A DNA stretch of 54,092 nt from Sphingomonas adhaesiva (GTDB lineage: Bacteria > Pseudomonadota > Alphaproteobacteria > Sphingomonadales > Sphingomonadaceae). Shown here piece after piece: positions 17,002 through 24,861 of this stretch. The notes under the pieces were generated by a model. That model saw only the letters and a program-made list of their open reading frames with translations, ran no database searches and had not been told where the DNA came from. The stretch covers positions 1-54,092 of the forward strand of contig NZ_NWVC01000011.1 in the NCBI RefSeq assembly GCF_002374855.1. The letters are read 5' to 3'. Numbering within the stretch: position 1 is the first letter of the stretch; each line of letters opens with the position of its first letter. Position numbers and translations under genes: made by a program.

Positions 17002-18841
17002 CCCGGCAGGCTTCGGCGAGCTTGGCTTCGAAAAGGCTGTCCTTCAGCTGGAAGCCCGGCTGCGCGAGGCCCTGCCCGCCCCCTTTCGGCGACTGTCTTC
17101 TCATGAAATAGGAGCAACATATCGTCAGCGCAGGTTCGAGCGTGGATGGCGCATCGATATGCTGTGTTCTGACGGAGAGACGCGGCAAATCGACCTGCTC
17201 GTCTCTCCCGCCTTTCCCCTTGGATATCCTCGAACGGCACTTGTTGATGGCCCAGGCCAGTTGGTCTGGCCTCATGTCGAGCACGACGGAATATTATGCC
17301 TTTTGCCCATCATGGCGGAAGTAGACGCAGAGGATCCCGGCTCAGTCGCCATCCATTTGATCGGACGATCGGCACGATTAATCGAGGACCTATTGAAGGG
17401 GGAAATTATCGAGCGGGATTTCCGGGAGGAGTTTCTCACCTACTGGTTTTACGCGCGCGACGCCAAGTTCAAAATCACAAGCCTCGTCGATCCGGGCGGC
17501 CCATCCCGCGAACTTCGCGCCTGGCGCGATAAGGATATGGTGATTGTTGGCGAAAGTCAGGAACAACTGGAATCCTGGCTTTCCAGGCGTTTCGGGAAAC
17601 CTCGCGGCAATAAACGTTTCCATACCGAGCCCGCCGGTCTTCTCTGGCTTTCCAGCCCCCCGCTGCCGGCGGACTATCCCCATAACGGGGCCGATCTGCT
17701 GGCTTTAGCGAAGAAGGAAAGCGATGAGGCTTACTGCCTCCTCGTCGATCTCGCTTCGAAAGCCCAAAAGGACATCATCGTGTTGATGGGAGCCGAGGGC
17801 CGGGGCGGTTCCGGACTCCTCGCTACCATGACGACGTCTGGCCGGAAGGTCTCCTCTCGTGATGGCAAGATTCAGGAGCCGTTGAGCAAAGGGTTCGCGC
17901 CCAATCGGCTGCCGAAGGAGGTCGCCACGCTGAGGACCTATTCCGCGGCTCCGGTTGTCAAAGCCGAGGTTTCCCGCGCTGACCCGAGTTGGATCCATGG
18001 GCGAGGTAAGGATGCGCGCTCGATGCGCCTCCTTCAGAAGACGGTCACCTTTGTTGGATGCGGATCGGTTGGCTCATCGGTGGCCGCCAAGCTTGTTCGC
18101 GCTGGCGTCGGCAATTGCCACTTTGTCGATCCAGAGGATCTAGACTGGCCCAATCTTGGCCGTCACGAACTTGGTGCTGATTCTATCGGCAAGAACAAAG
18201 CATTGGAACTGGCAGCAAAATTTCAGCAGGCGTTCCCGCATCTTGCGATCGAAGGCCATGAGGTGAGCGCGCAGGCGCTTATCGACGGTTATAGGGATCT
18301 TCTGGAAAGCAGCGACTTGGTCATCTCGGCAACGGGGAGTTGGTCGGCAGAGGGTGCGCTGAACCGGTGGCATCTCGTCAACGGCCGTAAAATGCCATTC
18401 CTCTACGGCTGGACTGAAAGTTACGGCGCGGCAGGACATGCTGTGCTGATTGGAGCCTATGGTGGATGCCTTCGATGCGGTATTGGTGGTACAGGCGTTC
18501 CGCATTTCCAGGCCTGCCACTGGCCCGAAGGATCAGCGACAATTGAAGAGCCCGCATGTGGAAATCACTTCACCCCCTATGGTGCAGTTGAACTGGGATT
18601 CGTGAACGATCTGATTTCTGAGACCGCGCTGCGGGCGCTGCTTGAAGAGAGTACACTGTCTCATCACCGGATTTGGCTGGCCCCAATCCAGCGAATTAAA
18701 GACAGTGGCGGTGCGATCACCGAAGCCATGACTCAGTTAGCAGAGCGCGAGAATCTTGGCGGCCAAATCTGGGAGCGGGACTGGTGCCAAAGCGACTGCC
18801 CTTCATGTTCGTTTGCGCGCGAATATCGTTCAGTAGCATAA
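16994..18841 (+). CDS. cap2: CBASS Cap2, fused E2-E1 ubiquitin-transfer-like enzyme
   Basis: This 615-residue protein has an N-terminal E2-like domain with candidate Cys102 (HVEHDGILCLLP), a linker, and a C-terminal ThiF/E1 domain with the nucleotide loop VGCGSVGSS (354-362). Paired CxxC motifs at 492/495 and 602/605 probably hold zinc, and Cys522 in EEPACGNHFTPYG is the likely E1 catalytic Cys. Cap2 activates the CD-NTase C-terminus and conjugates it to targets, priming signal synthesis. ATG at 16994 was chosen over an upstream start because it overlaps the CD-NTase end and begins the E2 fold. No Cap3 protease gene follows, which is unusual for loci with a full Cap2. Confidence 0.92.
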   Translation: MPNPAGFGELGFEKAVLQLEARLREALPAPFRRLSSHEIGATYRQRRFERGWRIDMLCSDGETRQIDLLVSPAFPLGYPRTALVDGPGQLVWPHVEHDGILCLLPIMAEVDAEDPGSVAIHLIGRSARLIEDLLKGEIIERDFREEFLTYWFYARDAKFKITSLVDPGGPSRELRAWRDKDMVIVGESQEQLESWLSRRFGKPRGNKRFHTEPAGLLWLSSPPLPADYPHNGADLLALAKKESDEAYCLLVDLASKAQKDIIVLMGAEGRGGSGLLATMTTSGRKVSSRDGKIQEPLSKGFAPNRLPKEVATLRTYSAAPVVKAEVSRADPSWIHGRGKDARSMRLLQKTVTFVGCGSVGSSVAAKLVRAGVGNCHFVDPEDLDWPNLGRHELGADSIGKNKALELAAKFQQAFPHLAIEGHEVSAQALIDGYRDLLESSDLVISATGSWSAEGALNRWHLVNGRKMPFLYGWTESYGAAGHAVLIGAYGGCLRCGIGGTGVPHFQACHWPEGSATIEEPACGNHFTPYGAVELGFVNDLISETALRALLEESTLSHHRIWLAPIQRIKDSGGAITEAMTQLAERENLGGQIWERDWCQSDCPSCSFAREYRSVA

Positions 18842-18853
18842 TCTCGAGAAATT

Positions 18854-18914
18854 GATGTTTCAGGCCGACCACCGCCAGCTCTTTGGGTAAGCGCGGCGGG
18901 CGGCCTGAAACATC
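18854..18914. terminator. Long hairpin after cap2
   Basis: GATGTTTCAGGCCG (18854-18867) and its perfect complement (18901-18914) form 14-base arms around a 33-base loop that itself has CCGCC/GGCGG pairing. It begins 13 bases after the cap2 stop, so it probably terminates the CBASS transcript, though no T-run follows. A recombination or mobile-element remnant is the alternative. Confidence 0.5.
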
Positions 18915-18957
18915 ACAGCTCAGCGACTCGGTAACAAGACACTCTTTGTGGCTGGAC

Positions 18958-19473
18958 CTAACGAGCAGCTATGTCGGCCCAGGCTGATGCTGGGAAGCGT
19001 TGCGTTGGTGAGCACATTGGCCAGGATCGAGTAGTAAGGCGGCCAGTGTTTGAAGCGTCGGGGAACGTACCCGCGCTCGGCTCGAGCACGATGTCGTCGG
19101 GCTGGACGTTGGCGAGAAGCGTCATAACCGCAGCGATGTCGACAGGTGTCGAGAATTGCTGCCATTCGATCTGATCCTCGCTGCGAACCGTCTGAGTGGG
19201 CAGGCGATCGGACAAATCGATCAGCGCGCGGACGTCGCCGAACGCCGCAATTTTTTGGGCGCTCGACTGAAGATGGATGGCAAGGGCATGCTCGAGGAGT
19301 TCAAAGCTGGCGCGTTGTGTCCAGCGACCGTCGGCATCAGAACCGCCGAAGGCCTTGGTCATCGCGTCGTTGAGGTGACGACGCTGAATGGCCTCGTCGG
19401 AGCGCAGACGGGGTAGAAGGAGGCGCACGGCCTCGCGCTCAGCCTGGGCGGCCGCTTCGAAGAGATCGGACAT
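18958..19473 (-). pseudogene. Decayed plasmid methylase/helicase (strawberry-notch-like) N-terminus
   Basis: The first ~135 residues (SDLFEAAAQAEREAVRLLLPRL; QIEWQQFSTPVDIAAVMTLLANVQ; DDIVLEPSAGT) match the beginning of very large plasmid proteins that join a methylase motif to a strawberry-notch helicase. After the SAM-site motif the frame becomes unrelated and soon stops. A second frame just downstream holds another short scrap (YYSILANVLTNATLPSISL) that may belong to the same gene, suggesting an internal deletion plus frameshift. More than a thousand residues are missing. The break lies close to the right side of the CBASS segment. Confidence 0.65.
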
Positions 19474-19554
19474 GGGTGTGGTCTCCGGAGTGGGCTGCAC
19501 CCTCGGCAGCGACACCCTTTCGATCCCCCTCCCCTCTCCTCCGGCGCTTCGCGC

Positions 19555-20409
19555 CTAGACGCGGCTCTGCTGCGCTCGGGCATCGAGCGCCTTTGCCCAA
19601 TCCTTGTAGATTGGCGGCGGGGGCGCGCGTTCGATGATGAGGCCCGACCGGGCGTAATGCGCTTGGGCACTTTCGGCTGCCCTGTGCCCTTCGGAATCGT
19701 TGTCCTCGGCGACCAGGAGCGTTGTGACCGTGGGCGGAATGACGAGCTGGTTGAGCCGACGTGCGCCGAGTGAAGCCCAGCACGGGAGGTTGCTCAGGCG
19801 CGCGAAAGCGTCGGCCGTCTCAAAGCCCTCGGCGATGGCAAGGGTGTTGCCCCCTGCCCCGCCCCGCCAAGCGCCGTGCCCCGGGGCGCCAAGCATGACC
19901 TTGCGCGTGTAATGGGCGGTGTCGGGGTTCAGGAATATGCGTTGAATTGCGACCAGACGGTTTCCCTCGCGCACCGCTACCAGGAGAGCGGGTTCGAAGA
20001 TCGTCTTCGGCTTGGGCAGGTAAGGGCAACGCGGATGGAAGCGAAGATCGCGTGGTGGTGGGAGGAGGTTCCGGCACTGGAGGTAGCGCTCGGCAAGGGT
20101 GCCCGGAACGTCGACCGCCTCATTCCAGATTCTTTCGACGTTCATCGGCCGCGGCGAGTCCGCCAAGGCGGGTGGCGGATAATGGCGACCCGGGCGAACA
20201 AGGCGCAGTTCACGCAGGACGTCTTCGCGCGAGCATCCTGCGAAACAGGTGACGAGAATGCCGCGATCCCCTTGCCGAATCGACAAGCTTGGATCGCGAT
20301 CGCTGTGTGCGGGACAGCGGCACATCGCGACATTGCCGCTCCACGTGCCGCCCAGGGCCCCGACAATGTCGACTATCTCCTGCGATGGCCGTCTGGCTGT
20401 AAGCGGCAT
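19555..20409 (-). CDS. Toprim-domain primase-like protein
   Basis: This 284-residue protein has an N-terminal zinc-finger-like part (CRCPAHSDRDPSLSI, then TCFAGCSREDV) as in DnaG-type primases, a middle domain, and a toprim domain with the acidic Glu in LAIAEGFETADAF and the acidic pair in LLVAEDNDSEGH. Such proteins on plasmids and phages are thought to act in DNA priming or processing. It lies between repA and the decayed methylase gene on the same strand, as in the conserved backbone of many alphaproteobacterial plasmids. Primase activity is likely by family but not certain. Confidence 0.82.
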   Translation of the reverse strand: MPLTARRPSQEIVDIVGALGGTWSGNVAMCRCPAHSDRDPSLSIRQGDRGILVTCFAGCSREDVLRELRLVRPGRHYPPPALADSPRPMNVERIWNEAVDVPGTLAERYLQCRNLLPPPRDLRFHPRCPYLPKPKTIFEPALLVAVREGNRLVAIQRIFLNPDTAHYTRKVMLGAPGHGAWRGGAGGNTLAIAEGFETADAFARLSNLPCWASLGARRLNQLVIPPTVTTLLVAEDNDSEGHRAAESAQAHYARSGLIIERAPPPPIYKDWAKALDARAQQSRV

Positions 20410-20514
20410 AATTCTACCTCCTGCTTACACGCTCGGCCCCTCCTTTCCTCTTTTCGGTCGGTCTGAGACTTGGAGACAGATTCAGCCTGCGCTCGCCTCA
20501 ACGCGAACGGCTCG

Positions 20515-20526
20515 GAGATCATCGGT
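20515..20526 (+). repeat. Extra origin-type iteron at the repA stop codon
   Basis: GAGATCATCGGT here is identical to the iterons 1.5 kb away in the origin and touches the last base of the repA stop codon. It may let RepA bind at the end of its own gene. Confidence 0.6.
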
Positions 20527-21830
20527 TAGTCGTCGCTTCGATTCGCGCGGCGTTCAGCATAGGCGACGACGAACTTCTCCCAGATCCGCAGCCACTCTGA
20601 ATCGGTGCGCGGCCGGCTAAAATCGGGGCATCCCTTGCGGAATGCAGCCGCCATGTCATCCACTGACCACGGATGGCCCTTGGTCAGCGCGATCTGGCGG
20701 AAGACGGCCTCACGCGTGCCGTATGAGAGAGACCCGGCGGGGAACGGAAGAGTCGGCGCATCGTCCTTCGCGGGCGCGGACTTCGCTGCATGGGCCGGTT
20801 TGACCGATGATCTCGGTGCCGTTTTCGGAGCCTCGCCCCCGACGAGTCGAAGGTGCGGCCCCACGAGCTTGCGCTCCAGCGGTGCCGGTGACGGATGAAG
20901 AATGACCTTCCGCCCGGAGAGATCGACATTTGCGTTGGGATAGACCGCCGACACGATCTGCATGGTTTCGCGGACGGTCTGTCGGAAGCGCTTGCTGTCG
21001 GCCTCGTTGCCAAGGTGCTTGGCGAGCTGGTCCCATGAGATAACCTGGCCCTTGTCGGATCCAATCCGCGGGAGCCGGTAGGCAAGGTAAGTGTAGAGAT
21101 CGAGCGCCGTTGGCGTACCCTTGAGCTCGCGGATGGCGATCTCATTGAGTGGCACGGCATGGTCGATGAGGTGCGAGTAGAACGCCTCGGACATACGGAT
21201 TTCGCGCGCGAATGAGCCGTTCTTGTCGAGCGAACCGGCATATTCGTTGGAAATCTTGACGTCCCGGACAGCGAAGGCGTTGTCTTCCGTGTCGGTGCCG
21301 TCCCAGCGGATCTGCCACTCGCACGCCAGCAGCCGATCCACCTGCTCTCGCATCAGGTTGGCCGTCCCGCGTGGTCCATAAGACACGGTCTGGTAGCCAA
21401 GGCGGCGCATCCACTCGGTGAAATTGCGGCCAAGATAAACGTCCCGCGATTGCTTCATGACCGCCTGAGAGAGGAGGTAGATCAGGGCAACGCGTGGATA
21501 GGCGCCATAAGGCACACCAAGGCTTCGCATGACGGACTTGCCGTCGACATTCTGAAGCACTGGCCTGGGATTGATGGCCAGCGCATATTTGCCGTCCTCA
21601 CGGACGATGGGCTGAGTGTCGTCCTTGGGCCGCTTGGTTGGCAGCGACATCGCACAAAGCGCGGAGTGGAGGAAGGCAGGAACCGGTTCTTCGTCCTGGA
21701 CGCGCAGGAATGCCTCCAAGGTGAGCTGGGTGCCGGCGGTGGTGGCGAGCTTGCGGACGCTCTCCTCGCCGCCGTTGAGCATGGCTAGTGCGTACTGATG
21801 CCCCAGCGGCCTATGCTGATCCCCATTCAT
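20526..21830 (-). CDS. repA: Plasmid replication initiator RepA
   Basis: This 434-residue protein is of the plasmid RepA/RPA type found in alphaproteobacteria. The central winged-helix region includes GVPYGAYPRVALIYLLSQAV, FTEWMRRLGYQTVSYGPRG and PTALDLYTYLAYRLPRI. The C-terminal ~110 residues are Pro/Ala-rich and end in a separate conserved block (YGTREAVFRQIALTKGHPW). It should bind the iterons upstream and open the origin with DnaA. ATG at 21830 begins the family-like N-terminus; an upstream in-frame start lacks support. It is divergent from parA with the origin in between. Confidence 0.85.
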   Translation of the reverse strand: MNGDQHRPLGHQYALAMLNGGEESVRKLATTAGTQLTLEAFLRVQDEEPVPAFLHSALCAMSLPTKRPKDDTQPIVREDGKYALAINPRPVLQNVDGKSVMRSLGVPYGAYPRVALIYLLSQAVMKQSRDVYLGRNFTEWMRRLGYQTVSYGPRGTANLMREQVDRLLACEWQIRWDGTDTEDNAFAVRDVKISNEYAGSLDKNGSFAREIRMSEAFYSHLIDHAVPLNEIAIRELKGTPTALDLYTYLAYRLPRIGSDKGQVISWDQLAKHLGNEADSKRFRQTVRETMQIVSAVYPNANVDLSGRKVILHPSPAPLERKLVGPHLRLVGGEAPKTAPRSSVKPAHAAKSAPAKDDAPTLPFPAGSLSYGTREAVFRQIALTKGHPWSVDDMAAAFRKGCPDFSRPRTDSEWLRIWEKFVVAYAERRANRSDD

Positions 21831-22019
21831 GGTCTGCCCTTCCCCCCGAATCGACCGGGGGCTGTGATGGGCATGTCTCAACAGGTTTGAGGCGTGAAAT
21901 CAACCCCGTTGGCAGTTTGGGAGGGGAAAAGGCCGCGAGAGTTGCAGAAACACCGATGATGTCGGTGCCGTTCTGCGCCCTCCCCCTGCCCTCCTTCACC
22001 CAAAATCGAAAAATCAAAA

Positions 22020-22033
22020 CGATTCGCGAATCG
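22020..22033. promoter_or_regulatory. 14-bp palindrome in AT-rich part of origin region
   Basis: CGATTCGCGAATCG is a perfect palindrome flanked by A-runs and T-runs in an otherwise GC-rich window. It may be a RepA-binding inverted repeat controlling repA, a terminator, or part of the DNA-unwinding element. Confidence 0.45.
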
Positions 22034-22072
22034 GTTTTTTATAGGGTGATTCTAGTAATAGGTATGGGCTCT

Positions 22073-22292
22073 GAGATCATCGGTCGGCTCGCACCGAGAT
22101 CATCGCTGATACGCACCGAGATCATCGCAAAGTACCGAGATCATCGGTGGTTATCCACAGGTAGCCGTTTGTCGCCACAATCCCAGCGCCAGGCTTTGCA
22201 GCAACACGCAAAGGCACGGAGATCATCGGTCGCAGCCGCCGCCGATTGGCCAGAAAGCGCGCACATGCGCAAGGGGCTCGGAGATCATCGGT
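22073..22292 (+). repeat. oriV: Replication origin with six iterons
   Basis: Six direct repeats of the core GAGATCATCG start at 22073, 22096, 22118, 22137, 22219 and 22281. Four of them continue as GGT; the second and third end in CT and CA. The first four are spaced 19-23 bases apart, about two helix turns. A DnaA box sits between the fourth and fifth, and an AT-rich stretch lies just to the left. The block lies between repA and parA. This is the typical layout of an iteron-controlled plasmid origin. Confidence 0.85.
22151..22159 (+). promoter_or_regulatory. Consensus DnaA box
   Basis: TTATCCACA matches the DnaA box exactly and directly follows the fourth iteron. Confidence 0.8.
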
Positions 22293-22378
22293 CAACTTGT
22301 AAGTCTGGTGGCCATTTCCTTGCTCGAAACTGCCAACGTGGCTATCATGGCGCATCAAACCCACAGAAGCGGACTGAG

Positions 22379-23581
22379 ATGGCTACCGACCCCTCCCTAG
22401 CACAGCCGGACGACCTCATCGAAGGTGGTCTGGACGTGCTCCACAGAAAGTCGTTGACGATCCTCAAGCGCATTCGTGACAGCGCGGTTGATCCCGAAAC
22501 CGGTCAGAAGAAGGGTCCGACCTTCCCGATTTCGAAAGCTGCTGCACTGGTCGGGCGGACGGCATCTGCTGTCCGGGAAGCGGAGCGCGACGGCCGCCTC
22601 CCCGCTCGAGGGCGGACGGGCTCCGGGCATAGGCTGCAGTATACGCTCGAAGAGCTTGATCATATGCGCGAGGTGTTTGGAACGCGTCCCTGGCGCGAGC
22701 CAACCGATACCCCGGCGATCATCTCGGTCTGCAACTTCAAGGGGGGCGTCGGCAAGTCGACGATCGCGCTGCATCTCGCCCAGCATTTTGCCATCAAGGG
22801 CTACCGGGTCCTGTTCATCGACTGCGACAGCCAGGCGTCTTCAACCATGATGTTCGGCTATCGCCCCGACGTGGACCTCGACGAGGAAGACACGCTTTAC
22901 GGGCATTTTCACAATCCGGAGCTGCTTGGCGTTCGCAAGATTATCCGCAAGACGCACTTTCACAATCTCCACCTGATCCCGTCGAACCTGCGACTTTATA
23001 ATCTCGAGTATGAGATCGCCGGGCACATGGCGCGAAATCAGAACATGGAGATCATCGACCTGATCGCGCAGGCCATTGATGAGGTGGTCGATGACTATGA
23101 CGTCGTGATCATGGACCCGCCGCCGGCATTGGGCATGGTGTCGATGGCTGTGCTCCAGGCCGCTAACTGCATGGTCATTCCGGTGCCGCCGAGCCTTGTC
23201 GACTTCGCCTCGACGGTATCTTTCATCGACATGACGCGAACGACGATGAAGCAGCTCGAGCAACTCGCGGGGCGGGGAAGGCCGGCCTACAACTTCATCC
23301 GGCTGGTCGGCAGCCGCGTGGACGAGAGCAAGTCGATGCACCGGGAGATACTGTCGATGATGCGGCAGGTCTTCGGTGGCTCAATGACGCAGTCGGTGAT
23401 GGTCACCAGCGCCGAAATCGACAATGCCAGCTCCAGGATGAAAACCGTTTTCGAACTCGACAAGCCCGTCACGTCGCACGAGGTCTACAACCGCTGCATG
23501 AAGCATCTCAGCGACGTTTGCCAGGATATTGAGCAGGACGTTCTGCGCACCTGGGCGAGCAGGGCAGGGGGCCGAATTTAG
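22379..23581 (+). CDS. parA: Plasmid partition ATPase ParA (type Ia)
   Basis: This 400-residue partition protein has an N-terminal DNA-binding part (FPISKAAALVGRTASAVREAERDG) and a deviant Walker A motif (CNFKGGVGKSTIALHLAQHF), followed by FIDCDSQASST and the Walker B-type VVIMDPPPALGMVSMAVL. ParA ATPases move plasmid copies apart by acting on ParB-parS complexes over the nucleoid. The N-terminal helix-turn-helix marks it as type Ia, which usually also represses its own operon. ATG at 22379 is preceded by the origin; a longer frame upstream runs through the iterons and is not real. parS-like sites and parB follow. Confidence 0.92.
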   Translation: MATDPSLAQPDDLIEGGLDVLHRKSLTILKRIRDSAVDPETGQKKGPTFPISKAAALVGRTASAVREAERDGRLPARGRTGSGHRLQYTLEELDHMREVFGTRPWREPTDTPAIISVCNFKGGVGKSTIALHLAQHFAIKGYRVLFIDCDSQASSTMMFGYRPDVDLDEEDTLYGHFHNPELLGVRKIIRKTHFHNLHLIPSNLRLYNLEYEIAGHMARNQNMEIIDLIAQAIDEVVDDYDVVIMDPPPALGMVSMAVLQAANCMVIPVPPSLVDFASTVSFIDMTRTTMKQLEQLAGRGRPAYNFIRLVGSRVDESKSMHREILSMMRQVFGGSMTQSVMVTSAEIDNASSRMKTVFELDKPVTSHEVYNRCMKHLSDVCQDIEQDVLRTWASRAGGRI

Positions 23582-23586
23582 GGAGA

Positions 23587-23602
23587 GTTGCCACGTGGCA
23601 AC
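23587..23602. promoter_or_regulatory. parS: parS-like centromere site 1
   Basis: GTTGCCACGTGGCAAC is a perfect 16-base palindrome just after the parA stop. An identical copy at 23780 and a one-mismatch copy at 23666 lie in the same parA-parB gap, so this is very likely the ParB-binding centromere. Confidence 0.8.
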
Positions 23603-23665
23603 TCCGATATTTCTCACGTCGGCGAGCACGGGCAATCGGGGAGTGAGACGAAGCCGGATCACCGA

Positions 23666-23681
23666 GTTGCCACGTGACAAC
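23666..23681. promoter_or_regulatory. parS: parS-like centromere site 2 (one mismatch)
   Basis: GTTGCCACGTGACAAC differs from the other two sites at one base, which breaks one arm of the palindrome. It may bind ParB less strongly. Confidence 0.7.
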
Positions 23682-23779
23682 AAAGTGGAAGAACCCAATA
23701 GAAGCAATATGTTAGGTAGGAATACCATGTCAGATCGCACACGGCAGGAACGTCAGTGCAAGCGCCTGGGGGCGGCGCA

Positions 23780-23795
23780 GTTGCCACGTGGCAAC
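23780..23795. promoter_or_regulatory. parS: parS-like centromere site 3
   Basis: This is a perfect copy of GTTGCCACGTGGCAAC 54 bases before parB, so it could also take part in control of parB expression. Confidence 0.8.
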
Positions 23796-23848
23796 TCTGG
23801 CCTGTTGGCACCCGTCGGCGAGGGCAAGAGAGAAGGAGAAACGGGCCG

Positions 23849-24826
23849 ATGAGCAAGGGCAACAAGGGCTTCGGCTCGATGTTCACAGAGGGGCTCGACG
23901 ACGAGGAGAACCTCGATAAGGCGACCCCTGCGGACGGCATCATGGCAAGTCGCAGCCAGACGCTCGCGCGCATCGCGACGGGGAAAACGGTCGCCGACCG
24001 GACGGAGTGGGTCGATCCGGAGCGGTGCCGCCCATGGCGGATGCACAATCGCGATCTGGATCATTTGAACGAAGATAGCTGCCGCGATCTCATCGACTCC
24101 TTCCTCTCCGCCAAGAAGCAACGGATCCCCGCTATCGTTCGGCGTCTGAAAGATGACCCGAACTTCGACTTCGAGATCATCGCCGGCGTCCGCCGTTGGT
24201 GGACGGTGAAATGGCTGCGAGCGCATCACCACCCGGAGTTCGAGTATCTGGTGACGATCCAGAGTGTCACGGACGAGGAGGCGTTCCGGGTTTCAGATGT
24301 CGAGAACCGCTCGCGTAAGGACATCTCGGATTGGGAGCGGGCCAAGGAATATACGGTGGCGCTCGCGGAGTTCTACGAGGGCTCGCAGTCGCAGATGGCC
24401 GAGCATTTAAACCTTTCCAAGTCGTGGCTGAGCCGGCTTCTCGACGTTGCGCGCTTGCCCGAACCAGTTGTCGCGGCGTTCTCCGATACGCACGACATCA
24501 CGGTACGCGTCGCGCGTGACATCAAGCCGCTTACCGGAGATCCGAAGGCGCTGGCGAAGATGCGCGAAGAGGCTGAACGCATCGAGGAAGAGCGCAGCCA
24601 GAAAGGCTTGAAGCTGAGCGGGCCGGAAGTCGCGAAGCGGCTCGTGAAGGCGACTGTCGCGCCAGCCGTGAAGGCTGCCGCCGAGAAGGAGATCACCGGC
24701 AAGGGGGGCAAGGTCATCCTGCGCTATACGAAGGCGCGGGGAGGGGGGCTGACGATCAAGGTGCCGCCGAAGGCTGAGGCGTCGCCCGCCGAGCTTTTGA
24801 AGGCGATCGAGGGGCTGCTGTCGTAG
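23849..24826 (+). CDS. parB: Plasmid partition protein ParB
   Basis: This 325-residue centromere-binding protein has a ParB/Srx-type N-terminal domain (LIDSFLSAKKQRIPAIVRRL; FEIIAGVRRWWTVKWLR; VENRSRKDISDWERAKEY), then the helix-turn-helix that reads parS (SQMAEHLNLSKSWLSRLLDVARL), and a C-terminal dimerisation part. ATG at 23849 follows a good GAAGGAGA ribosome site. An upstream in-frame ATG would run through the third parS-like site and is rejected. It works with ParA and the three palindromes between the two genes. Confidence 0.92.
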   Translation: MSKGNKGFGSMFTEGLDDEENLDKATPADGIMASRSQTLARIATGKTVADRTEWVDPERCRPWRMHNRDLDHLNEDSCRDLIDSFLSAKKQRIPAIVRRLKDDPNFDFEIIAGVRRWWTVKWLRAHHHPEFEYLVTIQSVTDEEAFRVSDVENRSRKDISDWERAKEYTVALAEFYEGSQSQMAEHLNLSKSWLSRLLDVARLPEPVVAAFSDTHDITVRVARDIKPLTGDPKALAKMREEAERIEEERSQKGLKLSGPEVAKRLVKATVAPAVKAAAEKEITGKGGKVILRYTKARGGGLTIKVPPKAEASPAELLKAIEGLLS

Positions 24827-24861
24827 GGTGATGGAGCGCGGCGTCTGGCGAGGTCGCCGCC

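Noticed and set aside
18842..19500. Possible Cap3 gene or remnant after cap2
   Set aside because: No JAMM (HxHx7Sx2D) pattern is visible in any frame; the minus strand instead matches the methylase/helicase remnant.
22073..22292. CRISPR array
   Set aside because: Repeats are only 10-12 bases with uneven spacing, next to repA and a DnaA box, and no cas genes are present; these are iterons.
23041..24190. GAGATCATCG copies inside parA and parB as further iterons
   Set aside because: They encode Glu-Ile-Ile in frame (in NMEIIDL and FEIIAG) and lack the GGT end and spacing of the origin set.
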